Part shown: piece after piece, positions 8,018 through 17,869 of the stretch
Position numbering within the stretch: the stretch's first letter is position 1
Layout: every line of letters starts with the position of its first letter
NCBI GenBank assembly: GCA_027488395.1
Contig: JAIYBT010000014.1
Span: 1 to 45,534 of the forward strand
Length of the DNA stretch: 45,534 bases
Source: Methylophilaceae bacterium
Lineage (GTDB): Bacteria > Pseudomonadota > Gammaproteobacteria > Burkholderiales > Methylophilaceae
Direction: 5' to 3'
Notes under the pieces: generated by a model
Told to the model about the DNA's origin: nothing
What the model saw: the letters and a program-made list of their open reading frames with translations, nothing else
Database searches by the model: none
Translations under genes and position numbers: made by a program

Positions 8018-11000
8018 ATGTCCATCGCTCTGTTTATTCGTCGCCCCGTCGCCACCAGCTTGTTGGCGTTGGCCATTGCATTGCCCGGGGTGGCGGCTTA
8101 TGTTTCGCTGCCAATTGCATCCTTACCACAAATTGAAATGCCCAGCATTGATGTCAATGGCCGACTCCCTGGCGCCAGCGCGGAAACCATGGCCTCTTCG
8201 GTGGCCGCCCCCTTAGAACGCTCACTCGGCAACATCGCGGGCGTCAATGAGATGACCTCCAGCAGCACCAAGGGGCAAACCCGCGTCAGTTTGCAGTTTG
8301 ATTTAAACCGCAATGCCGATGGCGCAGCACGGGATGTGCAAGCGGCCATTAATGCCGCTATTCCACAGTTGCCTGCAGGCATGCAAAGCAACCCAACTTG
8401 GCGCAAAACGGGTCCGACCATGATCATGCATATTGCGCTTACCTCTGAGCGCTACAGCCAAGCAGCCCTCTATGACGTGGCTTATACCTTGATTGGGCAA
8501 CGGATCTCGCAAGTGGATGGCGTGGGGCAAGTCTTTGTCAATGGCAGCGCCTTACGCGCCGTACGCATCGATGTGGATCCGCTCATCGCCAATCAATATG
8601 GCGTTTCGCTTGAGCAAATCCGCACAACCATTACCAACAGCAATGCGCACCTACCCAAAGGCTTTATTGAAGGCGAGCACAAGCGTTGGCAAATTGAGGT
8701 CAATGACACAGGCAAGGTGGCCGCTGATTTTAACCAATTAATCGTGGCCTGGCGCAATGGGGCGCCAATACGCTTGCGCGACGTTGCCAGCGTCACCGAT
8801 TCGGTGCAAGAGTTGCGCAGTAGCGGCAGTGTCAACGGTAAGCCGGGGGTGGTGATTTCAGTCAATAACATCCCAGGCGCCAATATCGTTGCCACCGTGG
8901 ATAGCATCCATGCTTTGCTGCCGCGCTTAACCCCTTTATTGCCACTTGGCATTGAAATGTCGGTGCTGATAGATCGCAGCACCATCGTGCGTAAATCGCT
9001 GCAGGAAGTTGAACATACCCTATTCATTTCCATTGGCTTGGTCATTTTGGTGACGTTTATCTTTTTACGCAGTTTACGAGCAGCCTTGATCCCCAGTATT
9101 GCGATCCCGATTGCGCTGCTGGGCACCTTGGCGGTGATTTATCTGTGTGGGTATACGCTCAACAACCTCACTTTGATGGCGTTAATTATTTCAACTGGGT
9201 TTGTCGTGGATGATGCCATTATCATGGTGGAGAACACCGCGCGTCATATTGAAGCTGGTAGCCCCCCGCTACAAGCCGCGCTACAAGCCATGCGCGAAGT
9301 ATCCTTCACCGTGATTGCCATGAGTCTGGCCTTGATTGCGGTATTTATCCCTTTGCTGTTTATGGAAGGAGTGGTTGGCCGCATGTTCCGTGAGTTCTCA
9401 GTGACGCTGGCCAGTGCCGTACTGATTTCGTTGGTGATCACCCTCACGTTAACGCCCATGTTATCCGCGCGTTTTTTAAAGGCGCACCCACATAACCCAT
9501 CCAAACAAGAGCGGTTTGCCGCCCTAATGCAGTGGCCGCAGCAACAATACCAATACTTGTTGGCATGGTGTGTGCGCCATCAATGGCTGGTCATGGGCTT
9601 ATTTGTTGTGGCGATAGGCTGCAATGTGTATTTATATAACATCGTACCCAAAGGATTTTTTCCGATTCAAGACACAGGACGCTTGCAGGGCAATTTTGAA
9701 GGCGACCAAAACATCTCGTTTTGGGCCATGCGGGACAAGGTTGACCAACTGATGGCCATCGTTGCCCAAGACCCAGATATTGAAGCCTATTACGAATATA
9801 CGGGCGGCTTTGGCGGCGGGCAATCCAATACTGGCATGATGAACGCAAGGTTAAAACCGCGCAAAGAACGCCAAGCTTCCGCACAAGACATTGTCGATCG
9901 CCTGCGACCAAAACTCGAGCGCGTGGCGGGTGCAAGCTTGCGCCTACGTCCGCAACAAGAATTTAATATTGGGGTACGCCCTGGTGCTGCTGAATTTCAG
10001 TACAGTTTGCTTTCTAACAATATTGCCGATTTACAGGCCTTTACGCCCAAATTTAGAGATGCCCTGGCCAAGTTACCCGCACTGACCGATGTCAACAGCG
10101 ATGCGCAAGACAAAGGCTTACAAACCTTTTTAACGGTGGATCGAGATGCGGCAGCGCGCTTGGGCATCAGCCAACAAGAAATCGATACCACGCTCAATGA
10201 CGCTTTTGGTCAACGACAAATTTCCACCATTTATGAGCCGCTGAATCAGTATTTTATCGTGCTCAATTTAACCCCAAAATATAGCCAAGGGCCGGATGCC
10301 TTGAACAACATTATGTTAATAGGCAGTAAAAATCAACGCGTTCCTTTGTCCAGCATTGCATCGTGGCAACCCAAAAATACACCGTTATCAGTCAACCATG
10401 AAGGCCAATTTGCGGCCGCCACCTTGTCGTTTAATTTAGCCAAAGGCTATGCCTTAGATGCGGCGAGCAGCGCGATTGAGCAAGCGTTCCAACGCTTGAA
10501 TCCCCCTGCCAGCATTCACGGTGCATTTGCCGGTAAAGCTAAAGTATTTAAAGAATCGTTAGATAGCCAACCGTGGTTAATCTTGACAGCCTTGGTCGCC
10601 ATTTATTTGGTCTTGGGCATGTTGTATGAAAGTTTAATGCACCCCATCACCATCTTATCCACCTTGCCTGCTGCGGGTATCGGCGCGCTGTTAGCATTGA
10701 TTGTTTTTGACAGTGAGTTATCGATGATTGCCATGATCGGCATTATCTTATTGATTGGCATCGTGATGAAAAATGCCATCATGATGATTGATGCGGCGCG
10801 TTATTTGCAACGTACACAAGGCATGCTGCCCGAAATCGCCATCGTAGAAGCCGCACTACAACGCTTTAGACCGATCTTAATGACCACATTGGCCGCCGCC
10901 TTGGGCGCGTTGCCGCTGATGCTGGGTGTTGGCGATGGCGCAGAAATTCGTCAACCGTTAGGCATCTCGATTGTGGGGGGCTTACTGATGGGACAACTGA

Positions 11001-11131
11001 TTACGCTGTTGACGACCCCCGTGATTTACCTGACCTTAGATCGCTTGAGTCAACGCTTGCAAGCTTGGTGGCAGGCCTATTTGAACGGTCGCCACTCCCC
11101 TTCAACCAAGATATCCACGCCGCCTGTATGA
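8018..11131 (+). CDS. mdtC: RND multidrug efflux permease, MdtC-like
   Basis: A 1037-residue second RND permease, co-transcribed with the first and clearly related to it. It shares the MSIALFIRRPVATSLLALAI-type start, the PGASAETM loop, FVVDDAIIMVENTARHIE in TM4 and [18 protein letters not shown]. The central loops diverge, for example at FGGGQSNTGMMNARLKPRKE. MdtB and MdtC assemble as a mixed trimer in E. coli, and the same is likely here because both are kept intact in tandem. Its stop codon overlaps the start of the outer-membrane factor (ATGA at 11128-11131), which implies translational coupling. The proline- and charge-rich C-terminal tail is not conserved. Confidence 0.94.
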   Translation: MSIALFIRRPVATSLLALAIALPGVAAYVSLPIASLPQIEMPSIDVNGRLPGASAETMASSVAAPLERSLGNIAGVNEMTSSSTKGQTRVSLQFDLNRNADGAARDVQAAINAAIPQLPAGMQSNPTWRKTGPTMIMHIALTSERYSQAALYDVAYTLIGQRISQVDGVGQVFVNGSALRAVRIDVDPLIANQYGVSLEQIRTTITNSNAHLPKGFIEGEHKRWQIEVNDTGKVAADFNQLIVAWRNGAPIRLRDVASVTDSVQELRSSGSVNGKPGVVISVNNIPGANIVATVDSIHALLPRLTPLLPLGIEMSVLIDRSTIVRKSLQEVEHTLFISIGLVILVTFIFLRSLRAALIPSIAIPIALLGTLAVIYLCGYTLNNLTLMALIISTGFVVDDAIIMVENTARHIEAGSPPLQAALQAMREVSFTVIAMSLALIAVFIPLLFMEGVVGRMFREFSVTLASAVLISLVITLTLTPMLSARFLKAHPHNPSKQERFAALMQWPQQQYQYLLAWCVRHQWLVMGLFVVAIGCNVYLYNIVPKGFFPIQDTGRLQGNFEGDQNISFWAMRDKVDQLMAIVAQDPDIEAYYEYTGGFGGGQSNTGMMNARLKPRKERQASAQDIVDRLRPKLERVAGASLRLRPQQEFNIGVRPGAAEFQYSLLSNNIADLQAFTPKFRDALAKLPALTDVNSDAQDKGLQTFLTVDRDAAARLGISQQEIDTTLNDAFGQRQISTIYEPLNQYFIVLNLTPKYSQGPDALNNIMLIGSKNQRVPLSSIASWQPKNTPLSVNHEGQFAAATLSFNLAKGYALDAASSAIEQAFQRLNPPASIHGAFAGKAKVFKESLDSQPWLILTALVAIYLVLGMLYESLMHPITILSTLPAAGIGALLALIVFDSELSMIAMIGIILLIGIVMKNAIMMIDAARYLQRTQGMLPEIAIVEAALQRFRPILMTTLAAALGALPLMLGVGDGAEIRQPLGISIVGGLLMGQLITLLTTPVIYLTLDRLSQRLQAWWQAYLNGRHSPSTKISTPPV

Positions 11132-12537
11132 AATACCATCAGATCATCAGTATTACTTTTGTGAGCCTTTTACTCAGCAGTTGCAGTGTGTGGCAGGCCT
11201 ATACGCGTCCAACACTGTCCTTGCCTACCGACTATAAAGCGGCTACGCAATATGCAGGCTGGAAAACCGCCAGTCCCAGCGAGCCACAATTATCGCTCGC
11301 TTGGTGGGAACGCTACCAAGATCCTCAGTTAACTGCGTTGCTGAAAGCCGCACAAACAGCCAACTACACGATACAACTGGCAGAAGCCAATTATCGCCAA
11401 GGCTTAGCTCTGGCGCGTGCCAGTCGCGCACCGCAATTACCTGCGGTTAACGGTCAAGCCAGTGCCAGTCGTGGCACCAATAATAGCAACACCCTCGACA
11501 ATAACGTTAACATCGGTGCGGTCGCCAGTTGGGAAATAGATGTTTGGGGCAGAATCAGAAACAGCGTGTTATCGGGTGAAGCCAATGCCCAAGCCACTTT
11601 AGCGGATTTATCCGCGGCAAAGCTTTCGGTGCAGTCGGTATTAGCCCAAAGCTATTTTCAATTACGCATTTTAGATTCACAACAACGCCTGCTAGACCGC
11701 ACCGCGCAAAGCTTTGAGCGTTCGCTACAACTGACGACCAATCGCTATAACGTCGGCTTAGCCTCGCGTACCGAAATCGCGCAGGCAGAAACCCAACTAC
11801 GTAACACGCGCGCGCAAGCGATTGATATTGGCGCTTCACGCGCGCAACTGGAGCATGCCATTGCCTTGTTACTGGGTAAAACCCCTGCCGAGCTGTCGAT
11901 TGCCGCTCATCCGTATGAAACCGACGCTGGTCTACAATTACCCATAGTAGCCGCCAGCTATCCCTCAGCCCTGTTAGAGCGACGGCCTGATATTGCCGCA
12001 GCCGAGCGACGGGTGGCGCAGGCCAATGCGCAAATAGGTGTTGCCCGTGCGGCATTGTTCCCAACACTGACATTGGGCGCCAGTTTCGGCTATAGCAATA
12101 ACAGCTTGAGTGATTTATTAAGCTTACCTAACCGCTTATGGTCCCTAGGCCCCGCTTTGATAGGCCCGATTTTTGACAACCAATTACGTCAATCACAAAC
12201 CGAGGCCGCCATTGCGCGCTACGATGCCGCGGTTGCCAGTTATAAACAGACGGTGATTAATGGCGTGCGCGAAGTAGAGGACAATCTTGCCTTGCTACGC
12301 ATTTTAGAAGCTGAATCGATCGAACAAGCTACGGCGGTGAAGTTTGCCCGAGAAGCGGTGGAACAAACCGAAAACCGATACCGCGCCGGCATTAGTGAGT
12401 ATCAAAACGTGGTGATTGTCCAATCTGCGCTTTTGAGTGCCGAGCGTAATTTGCTCAACATCACTGGCCGACGCTTAACGGCCAGTGTGGCCTTAATGAT
12501 CGCGCTAGGCGGAGAGGCGCGCGATACAACGCCTTAG
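11128..12537 (+). CDS. Outer-membrane efflux lipoprotein (NodT/OprM family)
   Basis: A 469-residue outer-membrane channel that completes the tripartite pump. I place the start at the ATG overlapping the permease stop (11128). It gives a short lipoprotein signal with lipobox LLSSC (Cys19), whereas an upstream in-frame extension would bury this signal. Two repeated OEP domains follow, with NodT-family motifs: WWERYQDPQLTALL, ASWEIDVWGRIRN, RRPDIAAAERRVAQANAQIGVARAALFPTLTL and ENRYRAGISEYQNVV. It is the last gene of the operon. A plain 147-base gap separates it from the convergent flavoprotein gene, and I see no strong terminator in that gap. Confidence 0.94.
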   Translation: MKYHQIISITFVSLLLSSCSVWQAYTRPTLSLPTDYKAATQYAGWKTASPSEPQLSLAWWERYQDPQLTALLKAAQTANYTIQLAEANYRQGLALARASRAPQLPAVNGQASASRGTNNSNTLDNNVNIGAVASWEIDVWGRIRNSVLSGEANAQATLADLSAAKLSVQSVLAQSYFQLRILDSQQRLLDRTAQSFERSLQLTTNRYNVGLASRTEIAQAETQLRNTRAQAIDIGASRAQLEHAIALLLGKTPAELSIAAHPYETDAGLQLPIVAASYPSALLERRPDIAAAERRVAQANAQIGVARAALFPTLTLGASFGYSNNSLSDLLSLPNRLWSLGPALIGPIFDNQLRQSQTEAAIARYDAAVASYKQTVINGVREVEDNLALLRILEAESIEQATAVKFAREAVEQTENRYRAGISEYQNVVIVQSALLSAERNLLNITGRRLTASVALMIALGGEARDTTP

Positions 12538-12684
12538 ACCATGATGCATGCCACCCATAGCAAACAGCGGTGGTTGCGCAAGTGTCAGTGTGCGTTGTTT
12601 GTCACGCCTGACTATTTTGCAAATCCTACCGGTTTGAATTGGAAACCTATTGTGAACGTTTGATAAAGTTTTAAAAATTCAGCG

Positions 12685-13680
12685 TCATGTGTTGTGCGAG
12701 ATCATGTGTTGCGCCAGAAACGTACCACTTAACCAAGCGCCCTCAACTTTGCCACCGTTAAGCCAATCACCACACATGCCCAATTGTAACTCCGCATCCC
12801 AAGCATATTGCTGTTGTAAGGGTTGCTCGGTATCGGCATAGCGCCAACGGTGTGCGGTAGCCGCTGTGGGCGCTTGCCCGCCGATGTCTTCAAAAGCTTG
12901 TACCATTTGTGCGATGACGGTTTCAGGCGCGTCTTCAATATGCGCCTCGGACCACTGCGCTTGCGCTTGCAATACCCACACTTCCTTGACCGCTTGCCCC
13001 GCTGTGATACGGCCTGGCTTGGAAGAATCGCGGGCAACCCAACTCAGTGGGCCCTGATTGACAAATAGACCATCAAACGGCACCTGCAAGGGGTTGTCAT
13101 AGCGCGCCATGACGGTCCAACAGCCGCGCATCTTGACTTGATGGGCTAACAACGCAAAGGTTGCTTGATGTTCTGCCAGTAACACATGGGCTTGCACAGA
13201 TGGAATCGCCAATACCAAGCAATCAAACGTGTGCGCATAAGCCCCCTGCTCTTTGCTATGCAACTGCCATTGTCCCTGCACATACTGGAGTTGATCAATG
13301 GTATGTTCTAGCTGAAGGTGGCATGACTCAGCCAACTGTCTGGCTGGCGCCGTGTTTTTAGGCACGCCAACATAGCGCTTTTTTTCAGCTTGTTTGGCGC
13401 GCAATTGCGTACCATCGGTTTCAAATATTCGCCCTTGCCAAGGTGTTGCCACGCCGAGTGCCTCCCATGCTTGCACTTGCGCCAGAAACAACGGATGGCT
13501 CGCCGTAAAATACTGAGCGCCATGATCACATTGCCAACCATCACTCACCCGGGTGGAGACACGACCGGAGGGCCCACGACTTTTCTCAAATAAGGTCACA
13601 TGATGGCCTGCTTGCATCAATTGCTGTGCGCATGCCAAGCCAGACATGCCGGCGCCAATAATGGCGATTGTTTTGGTCAC
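12685..13680 (-). CDS. FAD-dependent amine-oxidase/renalase-like oxidoreductase
   Basis: A 331-residue soluble flavoprotein. The start is GTG at 13680 with AAAGGAAA seven bases upstream. It gives an immediate Rossmann dinucleotide motif (IAIIGAGMSGLACAQQL, glycines at 9, 11 and 14). The acidic end of the second strand (LFEKSRGPSGR), the DHGAQYFT motif and the C-terminal GDWLNGGKVEGAWLSG FAD motif are typical of the bacterial renalase-like NAD/FAD oxidoreductases. These proteins oxidise isomeric or over-reduced NAD(P)H species or small amines, so the exact substrate is inferred. It stands alone between two rightward operons. Confidence 0.88.
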   Translation of the reverse strand: MTKTIAIIGAGMSGLACAQQLMQAGHHVTLFEKSRGPSGRVSTRVSDGWQCDHGAQYFTASHPLFLAQVQAWEALGVATPWQGRIFETDGTQLRAKQAEKKRYVGVPKNTAPARQLAESCHLQLEHTIDQLQYVQGQWQLHSKEQGAYAHTFDCLVLAIPSVQAHVLLAEHQATFALLAHQVKMRGCWTVMARYDNPLQVPFDGLFVNQGPLSWVARDSSKPGRITAGQAVKEVWVLQAQAQWSEAHIEDAPETVIAQMVQAFEDIGGQAPTAATAHRWRYADTEQPLQQQYAWDAELQLGMCGDWLNGGKVEGAWLSGTFLAQHMISHNT

Positions 13681-14047
13681 GATGTTTCCTTTACCTCAAA
13701 ATATAGTCATGGTGATGACTCAGTACTCAGTTACGATTAAAAAACTTGGCTTGGGTTCACGCCTTGGGTTCACGCCTTGGGTTCACGTATTGGCCGCGAT
13801 TGACCATGCATCACTTCGATTTACCTATTTTTTAAATCTGCGTTGTGTGTAAGTCACGCAATATTGCGTCACGTAATATGCGAACCGCAGTGTCCAAGAC
13901 CGTTACCCTGATGTGGGTGACAGCTAGATTGTCACAGGCTCAATCATCACCCTCGCGCTTGTGCGCTTCATTTAAAATGTTCGCGCTTGTGCGCGTGGCA
14001 CGAGTCGCGTATGGTAATGAAAAATTGACCTGCATTGAAGTAAGTAC
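13681..14047. promoter_or_regulatory. Upstream region of pqiA with repeats and palindromes
   Basis: No gene is seen. The region holds a 13-bp tandem repeat (TTGGGTTCACGCC, 13751-13786, 2.8 copies) and a perfect 14-bp palindrome ACGCAATATTGCGT (13856-13869). An inverted repeat GTGACA/TGTCAC lies at 13917-13935. Two exact copies of TCGCGCTTGTGCGC stand 28 bases apart (13953-13966 and 13981-13994). These are candidates for control of the pqiABC operon, but I cannot name a regulator. Confidence 0.4.
13751..13786. repeat. Short tandem repeat, 13-bp unit, about 2.8 copies
   Basis: TTGGGTTCACGCC occurs at 13751-13763 and 13764-13776. A third, incomplete TTGGGTTCAC follows at 13777-13786. The copies are identical where they overlap, so the array is recent or actively slipping. 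It lies in the divergent region between the flavoprotein gene and pqiA. Confidence 0.8.
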
Positions 14048-15325
14048 ATGTCTCAACAAATCCCATCGCCCCACGCATTTCGTCGCCTTCGCGCCTGCTC
14101 GGTCTGCGATTGGGTAAGTGCTTTGCCAGTTTTACGTCCTGGAGAGCAGGCGCATTGCCCAAGATGCCATCATATCTTAGCCAGAAGGCACCGTCATCCA
14201 GTGCAACGTAGTATGGCGCTGGCATCAGCGGCATTACTTTGTTTACTGATTGCCTTATGCTTTCCGTTTATTGGGGTAGAGATTGCAGGGCAAACGCAGC
14301 AACTACCCTTAATTCATACCGCAACCACACTCGCACTGACGCAACAACCGTTGGTGGCGATCATTGTTGGTTTAGCCATTATTGTGTTGCCCGCTTTGTA
14401 CCTGATTGGGGTCATACTCATGCAAACGGAACGGTCAAACGCACCTGTTTCTGGGTTCAAACGGACCATGGCGCGCTATTTCGCCGCCATGCATCCGTGG
14501 ATGATGGCTGATGTGTTTGTGGTGGCGGTATTGGTCAGCTTAATTAAATTAGTTGGGCTGGCAGAGATTGTGATTGGACCCGCATTTTGGGCCTACAGTG
14601 CGTTTGCAGTGCTGTTATTGATGACCACCCGCTCGATTGATATTGACTATCTGTGGCGACGCTTGGCAGGCGAACCCAACCCGCCGCGCCAGTTACACGC
14701 AGGCGAGACTGCGCTGGCACAAGGCATGGTCAACTGCTTATGTTGCGGTGCCATACACGCCTTACCCAGCCCCCAGGCAACGCAGACCGCGCACCTGTGC
14801 TCACGTTGCGGGCAACCATTGCATCCACGTATCCCACTGAGTCAACAACATACTTGGGCATTGCTGTGTGCGGCGGCGGTGTTATATGTTCCCGCCAACC
14901 TTTATCCAATGATGATCACCACCGCGTTTGGGCAAACCCATACCAACACGTTAATGAGCGGCATGATTGAGTTGTGGCATCAAGGCTCGCAACCGATTGC
15001 CGTGGTTATTTTTATTGCGAGCATTCTGGTGCCGAGCATAAAAATGCTGGTATTGGCATTACTCAATTGGCGTATTCGCCATCCTGAGCAGGGCAGCAAC
15101 TTATCACTGTATCATTGGACCGAGTTTGTTGGACGCTGGTCGATGGTGGATGTGTTTGTCGTGGCGATTTTGGTCGGTCTGATCCAGTCAGGTCAACTGA
15201 TGTCAGTATTGCCCGGCCCAGCGGCGCTTGCCTTTTGTAGTGTGGTGATACTCACCATGCTTGCCGCCATGCGTTTTGACCCCAGACAATTATGGTCTGT
15301 CCCCTATTCTCATGAGAATGCCTAA
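14048..15325 (+). CDS. pqiA: PqiA/LetA-family inner-membrane protein (paraquat-inducible protein A)
   Basis: A 425-residue polytopic membrane protein of the envelope lipid-transport PqiABC system. Two homologous halves each start with a zinc-ribbon-like Cys cluster. The first is C17-x2-C20 with C37-x2-C40, and the second is NCLCCGAIH with LCSRCGQPL near residues 228-250. Each half then has a four-helix membrane domain with the family motif (HPWMMADVFVVAVLVSLIKL; GRWSMVDVFVVAILVGLIQ). Length and layout match E. coli PqiA. The stop overlaps the pqiB start (TAATG at 15323-15327), so the two are translationally coupled. Confidence 0.94.
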   Translation: MSQQIPSPHAFRRLRACSVCDWVSALPVLRPGEQAHCPRCHHILARRHRHPVQRSMALASAALLCLLIALCFPFIGVEIAGQTQQLPLIHTATTLALTQQPLVAIIVGLAIIVLPALYLIGVILMQTERSNAPVSGFKRTMARYFAAMHPWMMADVFVVAVLVSLIKLVGLAEIVIGPAFWAYSAFAVLLLMTTRSIDIDYLWRRLAGEPNPPRQLHAGETALAQGMVNCLCCGAIHALPSPQATQTAHLCSRCGQPLHPRIPLSQQHTWALLCAAAVLYVPANLYPMMITTAFGQTHTNTLMSGMIELWHQGSQPIAVVIFIASILVPSIKMLVLALLNWRIRHPEQGSNLSLYHWTEFVGRWSMVDVFVVAILVGLIQSGQLMSVLPGPAALAFCSVVILTMLAAMRFDPRQLWSVPYSHENA

Positions 15326-17016
15326 TGTCAGCCAACCCTCACCTTGGTCAGCGTGCCACCATCAGTCGCCAAAAAAAGTTATCCCCCATTTGGATCGTGC
15401 CGATCATCGCCCTGCTCATTGGTTTATGGTTGATTTATGACAATATCAGCAAGGCCGGTACGCAAATCACCCTCACCTTATCGAATGCCGAGGGCATTGA
15501 GGCAGGCAAAACCAAAATCAAATTGCTGAGTGTGGATGTCGGTGTGGTGGAGCAGATTAAATTATCAGAGGACTTAAGCCATTTGCAGGTATTGGCGCGT
15601 ATTCAGCCAGAAGCACAAGCCTTATTGGTGACAGATACGCAATTTTGGGTGGTCAAACCGCGCATCGGCTTGGGCGGTATCAGTGGTTTAAATACGGTGT
15701 TGTCGGGCGCATTCATTCAATTACAGCCAGGCAAAAGTCGCCAAGCGCAGGAGCAATTTGAGGTATTGGATCAGCCGCCCATCTCGCCCAATGGCGCGCT
15801 GGGCTTACATGTGAACTTGGTCGGTAAAATCGCCAACGCGCTGCATGTGGGCGACCCTGTCAGCTATCAGGGCTTACGCGTAGGCCGCGTGGTCAGCACC
15901 CGCTTTGATCCCAAGCAGCGCAGTATGCACCACGAGCTCTTTATTGAAAAACCGTATGATGTCCTTATCACCGACAATAGTCGCTTTTGGACCACCATCG
16001 GCATTGATTTTAAACTGGATGCAGAAGGCTTTAAAGCCAGCATCCCCACTGTAGAATCATTGGTCGCTGGCGGTGTGAGCTTTGGTCATCTCAATGATCA
16101 ACCCTTGGGTCACCCAGTGCAGCCTGATACCTTGTTTGAACTGCACCCGAACGAAGAAACTGCTCGCCAGCAAGTGTATGACCAATATTTAGAATACGTG
16201 CTGATGGTCGATGATTCGGTTCGTGGCTTAAGCAATGGCGCCCCGGTTGAGTTTAAGGGCATTCGCATTGGTACGGTCATGCAAGTGGCTTGGCACTATT
16301 TTTCAAAAGCGCGGCAAGCAGGCGATTATGCGATTCCAGTGCTGATTCGCATTGAGCCAGGCCGAATTAACGATACCGAACAACGCAATTTATCTGTGTG
16401 GCAAGCGCGCATGACACAGATGCTCAAACGTGGCCTGCATGCCACCCTCAAATCTGGCAACTTGGTGACAGGCACACTGTATGTTGATTTAAATTTGTCA
16501 GGCCATGCCAATGCGGTCAAGACCTTCGCGCGCTTTGAGGGACGCACGGTGTTACCCACACATGCCAGTGGCATTGCACAACTCGAGCAAAAACTGACCA
16601 ATTTGCTAGACAAACTGAACCAACTTCAAATCGAACCCGTGTTAAGCGGCCTCGATCAAAATTTGCAGCAATCCGCGCAGACGCTCAAACAATCGCAACT
16701 GACATTGCAAGAAATCCGCAATTTAACGGTGAGCGTGCAACAGTTACTCAATCAGCCAGAGACCCAACAATTACCCGCACACTTAACAGCCACCATGCAA
16801 CACATTCAACAAGTATTAAAAGGCATCGCGCCAGATGCACCTATGTATCGCTCGCTAACGCAAACCTTGCAACGGCTGGATCAAGTATTACGTGAGGCGC
16901 AACCGTTAGTGCGCACCCTCAACGAGCAACCCAATGCAGTTATATTTGGCCGTAAACCTAGCGACGATCCCATCCCGCTTGCGCCGGCGGCCACCACCAA
17001 TGAGGGCACGCCATGA
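15325..17016 (+). CDS. pqiB: PqiB-like MCE-domain protein
   Basis: A 563-residue periplasmic MCE protein anchored by one N-terminal membrane segment (IWIVPIIALLIGLWLIYD). Three MCE/MlaD domains follow: roughly residues 45-150 (ending GAFIQLQPG), 155-260 and 275-405 (containing RGLSNGAPVEFKGIRIGTV). The C-terminal part is a long Gln/Leu-rich coiled coil. In E. coli, PqiB hexamers form a needle-like tunnel across the periplasm for lipid transfer between the membranes. The length is close to the E. coli protein (about 546). It overlaps pqiA by one base and pqiC by four (ATGA at 17013-17016). Confidence 0.94.
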   Translation: MSANPHLGQRATISRQKKLSPIWIVPIIALLIGLWLIYDNISKAGTQITLTLSNAEGIEAGKTKIKLLSVDVGVVEQIKLSEDLSHLQVLARIQPEAQALLVTDTQFWVVKPRIGLGGISGLNTVLSGAFIQLQPGKSRQAQEQFEVLDQPPISPNGALGLHVNLVGKIANALHVGDPVSYQGLRVGRVVSTRFDPKQRSMHHELFIEKPYDVLITDNSRFWTTIGIDFKLDAEGFKASIPTVESLVAGGVSFGHLNDQPLGHPVQPDTLFELHPNEETARQQVYDQYLEYVLMVDDSVRGLSNGAPVEFKGIRIGTVMQVAWHYFSKARQAGDYAIPVLIRIEPGRINDTEQRNLSVWQARMTQMLKRGLHATLKSGNLVTGTLYVDLNLSGHANAVKTFARFEGRTVLPTHASGIAQLEQKLTNLLDKLNQLQIEPVLSGLDQNLQQSAQTLKQSQLTLQEIRNLTVSVQQLLNQPETQQLPAHLTATMQHIQQVLKGIAPDAPMYRSLTQTLQRLDQVLREAQPLVRTLNEQPNAVIFGRKPSDDPIPLAPAATTNEGTP

Positions 17017-17606
17017 GATTCATCAAACCATCATGGTGCTTGCCCATGTTGCTCAGCCTCAGTGTCACCGCCTGTGTCGGCAATCAGCCACCGCTAAAAA
17101 TTGTGCGGTATCAATTGCCAGCCATCGCTGCAACTGCCACTCAACAGGATATTCAACATTGGGTGGTGATGCCGCCAATCACGGTGGCTCGTTTGTTAGA
17201 CAGCGATCACATGGTGGTTGCGATTGACGCCTTGCAAGTGCGCACCACCCGCGATCATCTGTGGGCCGCACCCTTACCAGAATTGCTATGGCAAGGCTTG
17301 CAAACGCGCTTAAACGCACGCTTGCCGCATACCCAGATTAGCGCAACAGCGTTCGCCCCCGCAGTGCCAGCATCGCAGTTAACGATACAGGTCGATACGT
17401 TTGAAAGCCAAGCCAATGGCATGGCGGCACTGAGTGGCGAATGGCAACGTAGCGACGCCAATGGCAGCAAACGATTACCACAGCGTTTTCAGTTTCAGGC
17501 ACCGTTGGCTGCGCAGGGCTACGCTGCCATGGTCGATGCATTGGGGCACACACTCGACCAACTGGCACAAGCGATTGCCACTGACCTGCAAACGCACACA
17601 GATTAA
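17013..17606 (+). CDS. pqiC: PqiC-like outer-membrane lipoprotein (ABC-type transport auxiliary)
   Basis: A 197-residue lipoprotein with signal peptide and lipobox SVTAC (Cys21). The body has the family's sequence flavour (IQHWVVMPPITVARLLDSDHMVV, then DHLWAAPLPELLWQGLQTRL). It corresponds to PqiC/YmbA, which docks the PqiB needle to the outer membrane. The four-base start/stop overlap with pqiB makes this the last gene of a coupled three-gene operon. Confidence 0.9.
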   Translation: MRFIKPSWCLPMLLSLSVTACVGNQPPLKIVRYQLPAIAATATQQDIQHWVVMPPITVARLLDSDHMVVAIDALQVRTTRDHLWAAPLPELLWQGLQTRLNARLPHTQISATAFAPAVPASQLTIQVDTFESQANGMAALSGEWQRSDANGSKRLPQRFQFQAPLAAQGYAAMVDALGHTLDQLAQAIATDLQTHTD

Positions 17607-17660
17607 GCCTACAAGCGCAGTTTAAGCACGCCCTGTTCAAAACACTGCTTTAAGAACACA

Positions 17661-17687
17661 GTGCTTCTAACTCAACATTAGAAGCGC
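17661..17687. repeat. Stem-loop after pqiC
   Basis: GTGCTTCTAA (17661-17670) pairs with TTAGAAGCGC (17678-17687), with one G-T pair, around a 7-base loop. It sits 55 bases after the pqiC stop. There is no T-run, so it is only a weak terminator candidate. The rest of 17607-17869 shows no gene. Confidence 0.4.
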
Positions 17688-17869
17688 CTGTGATGATGCG
17701 ATCTATTGGTAGCGTGGTTGAAACCTATTGCGCGCTTCCATGCCCCTAAACGGCCCGTTAATACAGAACAACTAGCCACGGCAGGTGAGGATGGTTTACA
17801 CTCAGACGTTGCCTTAGAAACCTCCAGCGCGCATCCCTAATAGTTGTTAGATAGAAAGACTGCCCCGTA

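Noticed and set aside
8593-9126. Long antisense reading frame (177 codons) inside the second RND permease gene, and similar ones elsewhere
   Set aside because: It lies wholly within a strongly conserved gene on the other strand and shows no protein motif. It is a by-product of codon bias.
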